The position numbers were made by a program, and so were the translations under genes. This document shows, piece by piece, positions 1 to 6,328 of a DNA stretch of 7,779 nucleotides. A model generated the notes under the pieces. That model ran no database searches and was not told where the DNA came from. It saw only the letters and a list, made by a program, of their open reading frames with translations. Source of the stretch: Candidatus Tectimicrobiota bacterium (GTDB taxonomy: Bacteria; JACPSX01); assembly GCA_016193065.1 (NCBI GenBank), contig JACPSX010000122.1, positions 1-7,779 on the forward strand, given 5' to 3'. Each line of letters opens with the position of its first letter. Position 1 is the stretch's first letter.

Positions 1-148
1 TTTATCTTTGAGATTCGAATTGTACCTCAACATGTCTCGATCCTCTCAAAATCCCCCCTGCCCCCCTTTTTCAAAGGGGGGTTATGTTAGCGCTTATGCC
101 CTCTGGGGGAAAGGGGATCTCGATTGCGCGAATTTCTGACTCAGGACA
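1..148. other. Non-coding left flank downstream of the acyltransferase gene
   Basis: No credible gene lies in this stretch. It begins at the window edge and runs to the stop codon of the PlsC-like gene. Its main content is the C/G-rich hairpin at 61-81, annotated separately. A further purine/pyrimidine-biased patch (CTCTGGGGGAAAGGGGAT, about 101-118) has no clear pairing partner. It probably serves as the 3' untranslated region of the four-gene minus-strand operon. Confidence 0.6.
49..83. repeat. C/G-rich palindromic repeat (hairpin), possible operon end
   Basis: CCCCCCTTT (61-69) pairs perfectly with AAAGGGGGG (73-81), leaving a three-base TTC loop and a 9-bp stem. A second C-run (ATCCCCCCTG, about 51-60) sits directly before it. 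From general knowledge, the pattern 'AATCCCCC..CCCCCTTTTTCAAAGGGGG' occurs as a multi-copy interspersed palindrome in many environmental bacterial genomes, so this is probably one copy. Read from the minus strand the hairpin lies about 70 nt after the acyltransferase stop and could stop transcription or protect the 3' end, but no T-run follows it. The repeat identity is recalled by pattern, not searched. Confidence 0.6.
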
Positions 149-1162
149 TTAGAGGGCGGATTCTTTTACCAGCTTTTCCAGGGCCTCCAGGCTCCGGGGG
201 ATGATTTCCGCGATTTCCCGGCTTGATCCCAGGGCGTTTGTGAGGATCTGGTGAAATTCGGGACGGATCTCGCGGCGGACCTCCTCGGGAAGGGCAGCGA
301 ACATCCGTGTCATGTTCCCTACCCAGTCGTCGTAGATTCCGGGGTCCACCTGTTTGCGCTCGTAGAGGTACCCCTCAAAGCAGCCGGTCTTTGCGGCCAG
401 GGCGAAGAGTTCAGCGTAGAGTGACATGGCGCCTCCTGTCCATAGTGTCCTTGCCGTTTCCTGAGAGAAAAATGTGAGCCGGGCGATGGCTTCCATGGCC
501 CGGGACATCAGGGCGACCCCTTCTTCAGGCCCTCGGGCGTAAAGGGCGGGACCGATCCGGACCTCGACTCGCCGCGGCCACCTCCCCCGATAGCGAATCC
601 CCACAGGGATGAAGGGGAGCGGCGCCGCGGATTCCTCTTTCCAAAATTTCAACAGGTGCTCGACGAGGCGGGTTTTTCCGGGACCCATCCGCTCCGGGAA
701 ATAGGTGCCCTCGGGAAAGATGACTATAAATTGCCTCTCGTGCAGCAAGGTGCGCAGGTAGCGGAAGGAATCCACGTGAGATTCGGGGTGCTCGCGGTCC
801 AGGGGAATGCCTCCGAGCAGGGTCATGAGGCGGGCCCGAGGAGGAAATTGGAAGAGTTCTTTTTTCGCCACGAAGTGAAGATCTCGCGGGATGGCCAGGG
901 TCACCGCCGGGGTATCCATCCAGTGCTGGTGTTTGACCAGGAAGATCCCGGGACCTTCCGGCGGCAGGATTTCCCGGCCTTCCACGTGAAAGCGGTATTT
1001 CAGGGAAAGGAGGATCCGGCCAACCCCTTTGATGGCTTTCAGCAGTGCGGGGCTCCGGCGGATGGAGGATCTGCGGATTGCAAAGCGTTCGGGAGCAGCT
1101 CCTTCAGATTTCATCTCAAAGACCGGGTGGCCGGATGACCTGTTCCTGCAAAGAGGATTCAT
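149..1162 (-). CDS. PlsC-type lysophospholipid acyltransferase family protein with C-terminal extension
   Basis: This is a membrane-associated acyltransferase of the 1-acyl-glycerol-3-phosphate acyltransferase (PlsC/LPLAT) superfamily, which moves an acyl chain from acyl-ACP or acyl-CoA to a lysolipid or related acceptor. The family motifs occur in order: the catalytic HxxxxD as H78-QHWM-D83, the GGIPLDR block at 117-123, and FPEGT at 149-153. A proline-containing motif IV region (FIPVGIRYRG) lies near 184-193. At 337 aa it is longer than typical PlsC (about 240 aa). Roughly the last 110 residues form an apparently helical, unassigned extension. The acceptor cannot be read from the sequence. 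It is the last gene of the operon, 19 bp after the uracil-DNA glycosylase. Neither the ATG at 1162 nor the alternative Met17 (1114) has a strong ribosome-binding site, so the start is uncertain. Confidence 0.88.
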   Translation of the reverse strand: MNPLCRNRSSGHPVFEMKSEGAAPERFAIRRSSIRRSPALLKAIKGVGRILLSLKYRFHVEGREILPPEGPGIFLVKHQHWMDTPAVTLAIPRDLHFVAKKELFQFPPRARLMTLLGGIPLDREHPESHVDSFRYLRTLLHERQFIVIFPEGTYFPERMGPGKTRLVEHLLKFWKEESAAPLPFIPVGIRYRGRWPRRVEVRIGPALYARGPEEGVALMSRAMEAIARLTFFSQETARTLWTGGAMSLYAELFALAAKTGCFEGYLYERKQVDPGIYDDWVGNMTRMFAALPEEVRREIRPEFHQILTNALGSSREIAEIIPRSLEALEKLVKESAL

Positions 1163-1181
1163 GTCTTGAGGATAGGCCCGC

Positions 1182-1793
1182 TCAGAAAAGCGTCATCTGC
1201 TCGCTTACCCGGGTCGGCTCGATGCCCGCCTCCAAAAGGGTCTTTAGATAGCTGAAATCTTCCTTGAGGGAGACCAGAAGCCCTCCCTGGTGCAGGGCGG
1301 CCGCGGGATGGTACATAGGGACCACCACGTAGCCGTCGACTTGAAACGACTGGCCCCGCAGTTTGCTGACCCCGACTTTCTTTTTGAGAAGAAGCTGGGT
1401 CGAAAAGTTTCCCAAGGTGCACACGATCTTGGGTTTGATCAGCTCGATCTGCTTCAAGAGGTAGGGCTTGCAGCTTTCAATTTCTTCCGGAAGAGGATTG
1501 CGGTTTCCCGGAGGGCGGCATTTGATCACGTTGGCGATGTAGACGTCGGTTCGCTTCATGCCGATGTTTTCCAGAAGCTCGGAGAGCAGCCGGCCGGCGG
1601 AGCCCACGAAGGGCTCCCCTTTGAGATCCTCGTGGTAGCCAGGGGCCTCGCCCACGAACATGATCCGGGCCCTGTGATTCCCTGCCCCGAAGACCACCTG
1701 GGTGCGGGATTGCGACAGGGGGCAAAGCGTGCAACCCTTGGCCTGTTCTCCGAGGTCCTCAAGAGTATTCACCCGTTCCTCCTCTTCCCTCAT
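1182..1793 (-). CDS. Family 4 (Fe-S) uracil-DNA glycosylase
   Basis: This DNA-repair enzyme excises uracil produced by cytosine deamination and starts base excision repair. The 203-aa product has the full family 4 signature. Four cysteines (C21, C24, C92, C108) are in the spacing that binds a [4Fe-4S] cluster. The motif GEAPGxxED is at 48-56, GSAGRLL at 64-70, the KCRPPGNRNP block at 91-100, and the HPAAAL motif at 162-167. The start at 1793 is chosen because AAGGAGGGG lies 5 nt upstream and the ATG overlaps the methyltransferase stop as ATGA, a typical sign of translational coupling. The frame stays open upstream to 2264, but that extension lies inside the methyltransferase gene and is not family-like. 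The protein ends in QMTLF (199-203), which resembles a sliding-clamp-binding peptide. Confidence 0.95.
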   Translation of the reverse strand: MREEEERVNTLEDLGEQAKGCTLCPLSQSRTQVVFGAGNHRARIMFVGEAPGYHEDLKGEPFVGSAGRLLSELLENIGMKRTDVYIANVIKCRPPGNRNPLPEEIESCKPYLLKQIELIKPKIVCTLGNFSTQLLLKKKVGVSKLRGQSFQVDGYVVVPMYHPAAALHQGGLLVSLKEDFSYLKTLLEAGIEPTRVSEQMTLF

Positions 1794-2524
1794 GTTTGCC
1801 CCTCCTTGATGGCCTTGACGATGAGATGACCCCGGACCGTTAACCGGCAACCTTCCCTCTGGAAAGAATCGAGCAGCCCCGCCCAGCGCCCGTCCCTCTC
1901 CCATTTTTCCCGAAGCTGCCCCGAGACCAGCCCGGATTGCAGGAATTCTTCTTTGCCGCGGAAGCGCACCGCGTCCTGTTCGACTCCGAGGTACTCGATC
2001 CGGAAACCCAACTCCCGCAGGCAGGCCGCCATGTCCTCCTCGTTCCATGCGAACCGGGAAAGGATGCCCGTTTCTTGCCACTGACTGCGGTGGAACGCCT
2101 CGAACAGGAAGACGCCGACTGGAGCCAGGGCCCGGTAGGCACGAGCCATAATCGCAGAGGACATGCACAAATTGGCTGCCACCAAGTGAACGGGGCTTCC
2201 AGCGACCAGGTCCCGGTATTCGATCTGTTCCGCGTCCGCGCAGACAAACCCAACGCGGGTGCAATGTAACTCTTCCGCCCGCGTTCTGGCAAGATCAATC
2301 TGAGACGGGTCCCAGTCGATTCCCACAACCCGTGCGGCCCGGGCCGCCAGGTGGAGAGCCAGCCGGCCCCGGCCGCAGCCCACATCAATCGCCGTGAAAT
2401 TCTCAAGTCCCACGATGCCATCGATGAGCACCGTGAAGGTCGAGCTGAGGTCGTGTTCCGCGGCGCTCCACCCAACTTGGGGATCATACTCGAATTCCCG
2501 CCTCTGGAAGGGGACGTAAGTCAT
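1790..2524 (-). CDS. Class I SAM-dependent methyltransferase
   Basis: This 244-aa Rossmann-fold methyltransferase has SAM-binding motif I, DVGCGRGRL, at 47-55. The acidic residue after strand 2 is D70 (VVGID), and D97 in CADAEQIEY is the usual adenine-contacting position. A motif IV-like strand follows (VHLVAANLCMS, 112-122), then the methyltransferase core strand GVFLFEAF (137-144). The N-terminal 45 residues and the C-terminal third (about 145-244), which contains several aromatic and charged segments, probably bind the substrate. I cannot name it: small-molecule, lipid or protein methylation are all possible. The start is supported by AAGGTGAG about 6 nt upstream. It overlaps the glycosylase gene by 4 bp and follows the metallo-hydrolase gene after 78 bp, so it is probably in the same operon. 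Confidence 0.88.
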   Translation of the reverse strand: MTYVPFQRREFEYDPQVGWSAAEHDLSSTFTVLIDGIVGLENFTAIDVGCGRGRLALHLAARAARVVGIDWDPSQIDLARTRAEELHCTRVGFVCADAEQIEYRDLVAGSPVHLVAANLCMSSAIMARAYRALAPVGVFLFEAFHRSQWQETGILSRFAWNEEDMAACLRELGFRIEYLGVEQDAVRFRGKEEFLQSGLVSGQLREKWERDGRWAGLLDSFQREGCRLTVRGHLIVKAIKEGQT

Positions 2525-2544
2525 GCCGACTCACCTTGTGGGTA

Positions 2545-2564
2545 AGACCTGCTCTCAGAGGTCT
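2545..2564 (-). other. Small hairpin between the MBL-fold and methyltransferase genes
   Basis: AGACCT (2545-2550) and AGGTCT (2559-2564) are perfect inverted repeats separated by 8 bases, in the 78-bp gap between two operon genes. No T-run follows on the minus strand, so it is not a standard terminator. It could be an RNA processing or stability element, or chance. Confidence 0.3.
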
Positions 2565-2602
2565 CCCGTTGCCTCGGGGATGTGAGAGAAGATGTTCCGG
2601 AC

Positions 2603-3415
2603 TCAGCGGCGGCGCAGGGCGATCACTTCCGTGCGAGGGGGCAAGGTCTTCTTGTTCACCACCAGGGTGTCGGAATCGGAGCGCACGCTCCGCCAGTTCC
2701 CCTTCAGGAACTCCGCCAAGAGGCTCTCGCTGTCGTAGTAGTGCATGGGAATCGCGATCTTGGCCTTGATCTGAGCCATCACCTCTTTGGCCGTGATGGG
2801 GTCCATCGTGTACCGTCCACCGATGGGGATAAGGACCACGTCGACCTTGCCCAGTGCAGCCAACTGATCCTCGTTCATCTCGCTGCCTAGATCTCCCAGG
2901 TGGGCGATGCAGAGGTCGTCCACCTCGAAGACGAAGGCGGAGCCTTTGTATTGCCCCTCAAACCCTCTCTGGTAGATGGGGATGTTGAAGATGTGGGTGT
3001 CCCGGACGTGGGTATCCACCCGATTCCACTCCGTTCCCCCCGCCGCCAGTCCCCGGAGAACCGGCGGCCTTCCCCCCACCAGGTGGGCGCTGTTGTGATT
3101 GGGGTGCTCGCGCCCTATGGTAATCACGTGGGGGTAGATTTCAGGAATGGGATAGCCGATGAAACCGAAGGGATCGGTGGCGATCCGCGTTCCTTGACTG
3201 GTGGTGATCTGGAAATAGCTGTGGCCGAACCACTGGATGGTTACGTCTCCCTGGGCCGCCGCCGCCTTCTTGGGGGCAAAGAGCTTCAGGAAGGTTCGAG
3301 GGAGCTTCTGGACCAGGTTTAGGTCCTTGCAGCCTGCCGCTGCCGGACCCGCTGAAGCCGCCAGAAGCAAAAAGCAGGAGACCAGGATCAAAAGGGCAAA
3401 CCGGCCTCGTTTCAT
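2603..3415 (-). CDS. Exported metallo-beta-lactamase-fold protein with altered metal-binding motif
   Basis: This 270-aa protein resembles the UlaG/UPF0173-like (Lactamase_B_3-type) branch of the metallo-beta-lactamase superfamily. It starts at the ATG at 3415, preceded by GAGGAGGGGG. An in-frame ATG further upstream (3508) would overlap the promoter and precede the signal peptide, so it is rejected. Residues 1-28 form a signal peptide: MKRGR, a hydrophobic core at 6-20, then a PAAAGC site. Cys29 could be lipidated, but -3 is Ala, so signal peptidase I cleavage is equally plausible. Family features are GHS (64-66), a DP at 81-82, HLGD (172-175), PIGG (197-200) and H225. The usual HxHxDH motif reads REHPNH (102-107): the first His is Arg and the Asp is Asn. 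The substrate is unknown. It is the first gene of a four-gene operon. Confidence 0.85.
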   Translation of the reverse strand: MKRGRFALLILVSCFLLLAASAGPAAAGCKDLNLVQKLPRTFLKLFAPKKAAAAQGDVTIQWFGHSYFQITTSQGTRIATDPFGFIGYPIPEIYPHVITIGREHPNHNSAHLVGGRPPVLRGLAAGGTEWNRVDTHVRDTHIFNIPIYQRGFEGQYKGSAFVFEVDDLCIAHLGDLGSEMNEDQLAALGKVDVVLIPIGGRYTMDPITAKEVMAQIKAKIAIPMHYYDSESLLAEFLKGNWRSVRSDSDTLVVNKKTLPPRTEVIALRRR

Positions 3416-3479
3416 AGCCCCCTCCTCGTGCAGTTGACCACCCGGAAAACACTCCCTTTTAGGGTCTAGACGATTTTTT

Positions 3480-3508
3480 ATTATACGCACGGGACCCGGT
3501 CGCAGCAA
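3480..3508 (-). promoter_or_regulatory. Sigma-70-type promoter for the MBL-methyltransferase-UDG-PlsC operon
   Basis: On the minus strand a perfect -10 hexamer TATAAT (3480-3485) lies 17 bp from TTGCTG (3503-3508), a 3/6 match to the -35 consensus. Transcription would start near 3473, giving a leader of about 58 nt before the ATG at 3415. An A/T-rich stretch follows the -10 element, helping melting. It is the best sigma-70 match I noticed in the window and sits directly upstream of the first gene of the four-gene run. Confidence 0.6.
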
Positions 3509-3702
3509 GAATGGTTTTCAAGGCGGTTGTGGATCAGGAGGATTTGGATTGGGGTACGACACCGGTCACTTCCTCGGCCGTCCTGGGGAAGGCGGCGCTC
3601 CGCGATGTCCATGATGATGTCTTTCGCCAGGTGGTCGATCGATTCATCGACGTCCCGATAATACTTCTTGATAGCGTCGAGAATATTCCCTCGCGTAGCC
3701 AC
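3481..3702 (-). pseudogene. Doubtful small ORF, possibly a frameshifted gene remnant
   Basis: A 73-codon frame starts at a GTG without a visible ribosome-binding site. Its first 36 residues (containing ILDAIKKYYRDVDESIDHL and KDIIMDIAERR) look like genuine amphipathic, charged helical protein. The remainder, which includes RCRTPIQ and an HSCCDRVPC end, does not. If one base is removed from the CCCC run at 3585-3588, the frame joins LPRTAEEVTGVVPQSKSS and stops at 3534, giving a coherent protein of about 55 aa. This suggests a decayed gene, a sequencing error, or a repeat-borne fragment. The same frame is open back to the stop of the SDR gene with no other start codon. I do not recognise a family. 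It lies in the 335-bp gap between the SDR and MBL-fold genes, and its 3' end overlaps the promoter. Confidence 0.3.
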
Positions 3703-3720
3703 TGCAGGCTTGACGTCGCA

Positions 3721-3737
3721 GCCGCTGCTAAAGCGGC
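3721..3737 (-). terminator. GC-rich hairpin just after the SDR stop codon
   Basis: On the minus strand GCCGCT and AGCGGC form a 6-bp stem around a 5-base loop (TTAGC), starting about 13 nt after the SDR stop codon (3751-3753). An alternative pairing of GCTGCT with AGCAGC overlaps it. No T-run follows, so it is not a textbook intrinsic terminator. It may slow polymerase, define the mRNA 3' end, or belong to a repeat. The position at the end of the motA-motB-SDR run supports a 3'-end role. Confidence 0.4.
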
Positions 3738-3750
3738 GTTTTTCAGCAGC

Positions 3751-4521
3751 CTAAATAAGGGAGCGGGATTGGGATCCATCCACGGCAATGGAGGCGCCCG
3801 AGACCAAGCTCGCCTTTTCAGAGGCCAGGAAAACCACCATGTGGGCTACTTCCTCGGGGCGGCCGAAGCGCCCCAGGGGGAGTTCCTGCTCGACAAAGCG
3901 AGCGATGGCCTCCGGGTTTTCTTGCCGGCGGCGCTCCCAGCTCCCTCCGGGAAAGAGAATGGAGCCCGGCGCGACGCTGTTGACCAGGATGTTGTGAGGG
4001 GCGAGTTCCCTCGACAGGAACTTGGAAAAGCTGATGACTCCGGCCTTGGCTGCATTGTAGATCATGGAGCCCCCCCACTCGCGGCCGAAGACGGAGGCGA
4101 TGTTGATGATGCGGCCGGCGCGGCGCTCCTTCATCCCGGGGACGACGAGCCGGCACATCCGCACCGTCGACAGGAGGTTGATCTCCAGGATCTCGGACCA
4201 GTCCCGATCTTGCGTTTCCAGAACCCCTCCGGACCTTGACCCCCCCACGTTGTTTACCAGGACGTCGATGCTTCCGAACTGACGTGTTGCCTCTTCCACG
4301 AAGGCCTTGGCCTCTTCGTCGCGGGTCACATCGGCGCGGAAAGCAACAACTGTGGCTCCGAGGCCTCGCCATTCCCCGGCCGCCGATTCCAGCCTCTCTT
4401 GCCCGCGGGCGCAGATGGCGACCCGGCACCCTTCGGCGGCAAATCCGGCGGCGATGGCCTTGCCGAGACCCCGGCTTCCTCCCGTGATGAGAACAGCCTT
4501 GTCCCTGAGCCCCAGGTCCAT
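3751..4521 (-). CDS. Short-chain dehydrogenase/reductase (SDR), FabG-like
   Basis: This 256-aa classical SDR would use NAD(P)H to reduce a carbonyl or oxidise an alcohol. The cofactor motif TGGSRGLG occupies 13-20, and R39 after the second strand suggests NADP preference. D74 (ADVT) contacts adenine in the family. The structural NNAG motif is present as NNVG (90-93). The catalytic set is N115, S143, Y155 and K159 (YNAAK), with the usual 12-residue Ser-Tyr spacing. The C-terminus AVDGSQSRSLI is typical of FabG-like enzymes. The start at 4521 is preferred over the ATG nine codons upstream because TGAGGAAA is suitably placed before it and the family begins at this point. It follows motB by 62 bp and may be co-transcribed, although no functional link to the stator is evident. 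The substrate cannot be named. Confidence 0.93.
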   Translation of the reverse strand: MDLGLRDKAVLITGGSRGLGKAIAAGFAAEGCRVAICARGQERLESAAGEWRGLGATVVAFRADVTRDEEAKAFVEEATRQFGSIDVLVNNVGGSRSGGVLETQDRDWSEILEINLLSTVRMCRLVVPGMKERRAGRIINIASVFGREWGGSMIYNAAKAGVISFSKFLSRELAPHNILVNSVAPGSILFPGGSWERRRQENPEAIARFVEQELPLGRFGRPEEVAHMVVFLASEKASLVSGASIAVDGSQSRSLI

Positions 4522-4583
4522 GTGGATTTCCTCACATAAGCTGTGCACTGTTCAGCCATGGTGCGGCAGTTGCCCTACGCTTG

Positions 4584-5456
4584 TCAATCTTTACTCTTGG
4601 TTGGACCTGAGATCTCGGTGAGTCCCCGCCCCGTTTCCTTGTCCAGAACCGTGGAGGCTGTAGGATCAAAGCCGTAAGGGCTAGGCTCGACATGGTTCTC
4701 TCGTATATTCAGGATCACGATGTCAACCCGCCGATTCATTCCCCTGCCTTCCTCGGAATCATTGGACACCAGCGGGCGAAATTCACCGTAGCCTGCGGCT
4801 GAGAGCCGGCGGGGGTCGATGCCGGAGCGCTCGCTCAGATACCGGACCAGGTTGACAGCTCGAGCTGTAGATAGATCCCAGTTGGAGGGATAGGCCTTTG
4901 TTAAAACGGGTGTGTTATCCGTATGTCCTTCAATGCGGATAGGGATTTTCAGGGGTTTTAGGATTTCCGCGAGTTTGTCCACTACCGGCACGAGGTTGGG
5001 AACCAGCGTGGTCTCTCCCGGACGGTAGAACTCGCTGGCTGCCAGGCTCACCACCAGCCCTCGTTCGTCCACGCGCAGGCGGGCCAGGTCTCGGATCTTG
5101 CGAACCTGGATTTCTTCTCTCAGAGTTTTAAAAATTTCATTCTGGATCTGGGCCAGAATGACGTCGTAGCCCCCTTCCCCTTCCCCGCGCCCGGCGGCCT
5201 TTTCCCCCAAGGGGAGGCTGACGGCCTGCTGTTTCTGCTCGGCGGGGAAGATGGAGGCCTTTCCCTGACCAGCCAGGCCGATGAAGTTGAAGGCGGCCTG
5301 GAAGGACGACCCCACCCTTTTCAGCTTCTTCGCGTTGACTTCGGAGATGGAGTACATGACCACGAAAAAAGCAAACAGGAGGGTGATGACGTCCGCGTAA
5401 GAGACCAGCCATCGTTCCTGATTTTCGGGGGCTTCTTCTTTTTTCTTGCGGGCCAT
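4584..5456 (-). CDS. motB: Flagellar motor stator protein MotB (OmpA/MotB family)
   Basis: MotB anchors the stator to peptidoglycan and, with MotA, carries the ion flow that turns the flagellar motor. The 290-aa product has a short basic cytoplasmic tail (1-15) and a single membrane helix (about 17-38). The invariant ion-binding aspartate is D22 in SYADVITLLFAFF. A periplasmic plug/linker follows, then an OmpA-like peptidoglycan-binding domain (about 128-242) with GHTDNTP (177-183), NWDLSTARA (192-200) and NRRVDIVIL (231-239). The linker has a Gly/Glu-rich low-complexity patch (about 81-97) encoded by C/G-rich, palindrome-like DNA. It follows motA by 13 bp. Its GAGGG ribosome-binding site overlaps the motA stop codon, implying translational coupling. 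The sequence does not settle proton versus sodium coupling. Confidence 0.95.
   Translation of the reverse strand: MARKKKEEAPENQERWLVSYADVITLLFAFFVVMYSISEVNAKKLKRVGSSFQAAFNFIGLAGQGKASIFPAEQKQQAVSLPLGEKAAGRGEGEGGYDVILAQIQNEIFKTLREEIQVRKIRDLARLRVDERGLVVSLAASEFYRPGETTLVPNLVPVVDKLAEILKPLKIPIRIEGHTDNTPVLTKAYPSNWDLSTARAVNLVRYLSERSGIDPRRLSAAGYGEFRPLVSNDSEEGRGMNRRVDIVILNIRENHVEPSPYGFDPTASTVLDKETGRGLTEISGPTKSKD
5166..5216 (-). repeat. Low-complexity C/G-rich segment inside motB, repeat-like
   Basis: This in-frame stretch encodes LPLGEKAAGRGEGEGGY, between the membrane helix and the OmpA domain. The DNA combines a CCCCTTGGGG self-complementary core with runs of G, and the translated text resembles the 'LPLGEG..GEG' peptides produced when C/G-rich interspersed palindromes are read as protein. 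This could be an old repeat insertion tolerated in a flexible linker. Simple low-complexity drift is an alternative. Confidence 0.3.
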
Positions 5457-5469
5457 CGTACCGGTTCCC

Positions 5470-6237
5470 TCAAGCGGCCTTGGCCGGCTCCTCTTTCTTC
5501 TCCAGGTAAATCTTCAGGCGCTCTTCCACAATGCGGGGGTTGATCCCCTCCTGGATAGCGAGCACCCCCTCCATGATCATTTCCTGGATAATCCCCCGCA
5601 GCCTGAGCTTGCGCTTCAGCTTGTTCGCCATGGGGAGGAACACGAGGTTGGCGGAGCCGACCCCGTAGACAGTCGCTACGAAGGCCACCGCGATCCCCTC
5701 TCCGATCTTGCTAGGGTCGGCCAGATTTTCCATGGTGTGGATCAGACCAAGGACGGCCCCTAGGATGCCGATCGTGGGGGCGAACCCTCCCGCCGCTTCG
5801 AAAATCTTCAGGGCAGCCTCTTCCTTGCTTTCGTTGATGTCGATCTCGGACTCCAGGAGAGCTTTAATGAACGCGGGTTCCAGGCCATCCACCACGTGGC
5901 GGAGAGCCTTCCCGATCAGGGGGTCCGGGGTGTCGTGGAGGCGATTTTCCAGGGCCAGCACCCCATCCCGGCGGGCTACCGAGGATACCTCGACCAGGAA
6001 CGTCTTGATCTCTTCCGCGTTGGACTTGGGTTCGAAAAAGACCTTGCGGATCAGCCCGAGTCCCCGCAGGAAATCTGCCATTGGGGTGCTGAGCATCGTG
6101 GCCCCGATGCTGCCGCCCATAACGATGATCAAGGCAGTGGGCTGGATGATGGAGCTGACCTTTCCACCCTCCAAAACCTGGCCGCCGATGATGGCCACAA
6201 ACCCCAGAATGAGCCCGATGACGCTCGCTATATCCAT
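5470..6237 (-). CDS. motA: Flagellar motor stator protein MotA
   Basis: MotA is the membrane subunit of the stator; several copies surround a MotB dimer and press on the rotor as ions pass. The 255-aa protein is of normal length for this group. It shows four membrane helices (about 4-22, 29-50, 150-168 and 180-203). A large cytoplasmic loop lies between the second and third helices and carries ARRDGVLALE (88-97), whose Arg and Glu match the charged rotor-contacting residues known in the family. The conserved proline of the third helix is P154 in APTIGILGAVLGL, and VAFVATVYGVGSANLVFLP (184-202) is the typical fourth helix. The start ATG gives the expected N-terminus, but the ribosome-binding site before it is weak. 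It forms an operon with motB. No other flagellar genes are visible. Confidence 0.95.
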   Translation of the reverse strand: MDIASVIGLILGFVAIIGGQVLEGGKVSSIIQPTALIIVMGGSIGATMLSTPMADFLRGLGLIRKVFFEPKSNAEEIKTFLVEVSSVARRDGVLALENRLHDTPDPLIGKALRHVVDGLEPAFIKALLESEIDINESKEEAALKIFEAAGGFAPTIGILGAVLGLIHTMENLADPSKIGEGIAVAFVATVYGVGSANLVFLPMANKLKRKLRLRGIIQEMIMEGVLAIQEGINPRIVEERLKIYLEKKEEPAKAA

Positions 6238-6300
6238 TCAATTTGCCCAGTAAGAGGTGTCAGCCGTGTTCCTGCTCCCAGGTATTCTGTGTGCAGGTTC

Positions 6301-6328
6301 TTATCGACCGTCCGGTCCGCTTTCATTA
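6301..6328 (-). promoter_or_regulatory. Weak candidate sigma-28 (FliA-like) promoter upstream of motA
   Basis: On the minus strand GTCGATAA (6301-6308) matches 7 of 8 bases of the flagellar sigma-28 -10 element GCCGATAA. TAAT (6325-6328) lies 16 bp upstream, close to the expected TAAA at 15. The site is about 64 nt before the motA start, a sensible place for a motility promoter. The -35 part is poor, so this is tentative. The rest of the 206-bp gap (6238-6443) shows no gene or clear terminator. Confidence 0.3.

Noticed and set aside
656-1138. Plus-strand frame of 160 codons opposite the acyltransferase gene
   Set aside because: It is a shadow of the PlsC-like gene, whose catalytic motifs are all on the minus strand.
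1290-1829. Plus-strand frame of 179 codons opposite the glycosylase gene
   Set aside because: It is antisense to a certain gene, has no motif and no convincing ribosome-binding site, and arises from the high GC content.
1794-2264. Upstream extension of the uracil-DNA glycosylase frame (360-aa version)
   Set aside because: The extension lies wholly inside the methyltransferase gene in another frame and has no family-like sequence. The start at 1793 has a strong ribosome-binding site and an ATGA overlap.
3416-3508. N-terminal extension of the MBL-fold protein to an upstream ATG at 3508
   Set aside because: It would put 31 residues in front of a clear signal peptide and start inside the promoter, whereas the ATG at 3415 has a GAGGAGGGGG ribosome-binding site.
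3511-4239. Long plus-strand frame of 242 codons
   Set aside because: It is mostly antisense to the SDR gene. Its composition is that of a mirrored GC-rich coding strand, and it has no recognisable motif.
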